Assembly: GCA_003669555.1 (NCBI GenBank)
Contig: QWOS01000090.1
Coordinates: 1 to 44,368 of the forward strand
Reading direction: 5' to 3'
Source of the DNA: Planctomycetota bacterium
Lineage (GTDB): Bacteria > Planctomycetota > Planctomycetia > Gemmatales > Gemmataceae
DNA length: 44,368 bases
Below, in pieces: positions 44,013 to 44,368 of this stretch. The notes below the pieces were generated by a model that did no database searches, had not been told where the DNA came from, and saw only the letters and a list, made by a program, of their open reading frames with translations. A program made the translations under genes and the position numbers. How positions within the stretch are numbered: the first letter of the stretch is position 1; every line of letters begins with the position of its first letter.

Positions 44013-44368
44013 ATGGCGGGGCCGCGACAGAATCTTTTCCTTGGCAATCCCTGGTTCCGGCGCGGATTCTGGTGGATGGTGCTCCCTGTACTCATGGGCT
44101 GGGTGGGTGCGCCCTTGGCCAGAGGGCAGCTGGCCCTGCAGCAAGGATTCGAGGGGCGGGAGAACCTGTGGGTTGCGGGTCCGAGCGATGCCCAGCCCAA
44201 AGACCTGATCCATACCACCACCACGGATCATGCCCACAGCGGTCAAAAATCCGAGACAATTGCTTTCTCATGCGAACGGGGCAGCCTGGTCCAGTTTCAT
44301 TTTGATCCCGGCAAAGCCGCCGTGGCGGAAGATCTCAACTGCAGTTTGTGGTTTCGCGCCAACCGTCC
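44013..44368 (+). CDS. Secreted protein, N-terminal part (cut by window end)
   Basis: Open from the ATG at 44013 to the last base without a stop (118 codons so far). It opens with MAGPRQNLFLGNPWFRRGFW, then a hydrophobic stretch (WMVLPVLMGWVGAPLARG) that looks like a signal peptide. The mature part (LALQQGFEGRENLWVAGPSD, HAHSGQKSETIAF, DLNCSLWFRANR) has the strand pattern of a concanavalin A/LamG-like domain, as in many planctomycete secreted proteins. Same strand as the anti-sigma gene, 184 bases downstream. Function open. Confidence 0.65.
   Translation, partial: MAGPRQNLFLGNPWFRRGFWWMVLPVLMGWVGAPLARGQLALQQGFEGRENLWVAGPSDAQPKDLIHTTTTDHAHSGQKSETIAFSCERGSLVQFHFDPGKAAVAEDLNCSLWFRANR

Overview
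The window looks like chromosomal DNA of a planctomycete, probably of the Gemmatales/Gemmataceae type. It carries a DUF1549/DUF1553 protein with a Planctomycete-type cytochrome c domain followed by a DUF1501 protein, MJ0042-type zinc-ribbon membrane proteins, an RNA polymerase alpha-CTD protein fused to TPRs, and many small lipoproteins. Most of the DNA is GC-rich; about 6.4-9.7 kb is visibly richer in A/T and looks acquired. The assignment is an inference from gene content; no rRNA or other phylogenetic marker is present.

Layout. 1-1.37 kb: no convincing gene; two and a partial copy of a ~277-bp tandem unit, each copy carrying a 25-nt near-perfect inverted pair. 1.37-6.0 kb: a secreted CxxCH protein, then on the minus strand a secreted amidohydrolase with a CBM9-like C-terminus, translationally coupled to an APC-family permease. 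6.0-9.7 kb: an accessory island with a DUF4365 (PD-(D/E)xK-like) protein overlapping a 375-aa partner, then a broken third reading frame and an AT-rich zinc-ribbon membrane protein. 9.85 kb: tRNA-Met(CAT), its 3' end facing the island. 10-14 kb: a large polytopic membrane protein and a divergent two-gene ABC exporter. 14.1-19.1 kb: the DUF1549/DUF1553 plus DUF1501 pair.

19.6-25.7 kb: ahcY with an SAH riboswitch in its leader; larE translationally coupled to an 86-aa protein and followed by a small membrane protein; groES-groEL with a strong terminator. 25.8-28.1 kb: BON lipoprotein, pterin carbinolamine dehydratase-like protein and tRNA-dihydrouridine synthase. 28.3-29.9 kb: a beta-class DNA methyltransferase with a convergent partner of unknown function. 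30.1-35.1 kb: truD, an aldehyde dehydrogenase, a zinc-ribbon membrane protein and a THUMP RNA methyltransferase. 35.2-41.5 kb: the TPR/double alpha-CTD gene, then tgt-yajC-secDF, closed by a 24-bp-stem bidirectional terminator. 41.6-44.4 kb: two small lipoproteins, an ECF sigma factor with its zinc-binding anti-sigma factor, and the start of a secreted protein cut by the window edge.

The strongest candidates for something undescribed are the DUF4365 pair with its decayed third gene (a defence-like cassette), the protein with two alpha-CTDs and a TPR scaffold, and the methyltransferase with its convergent winged-helix-like partner. The SAH riboswitch is a known class, seen here in a planctomycete setting.
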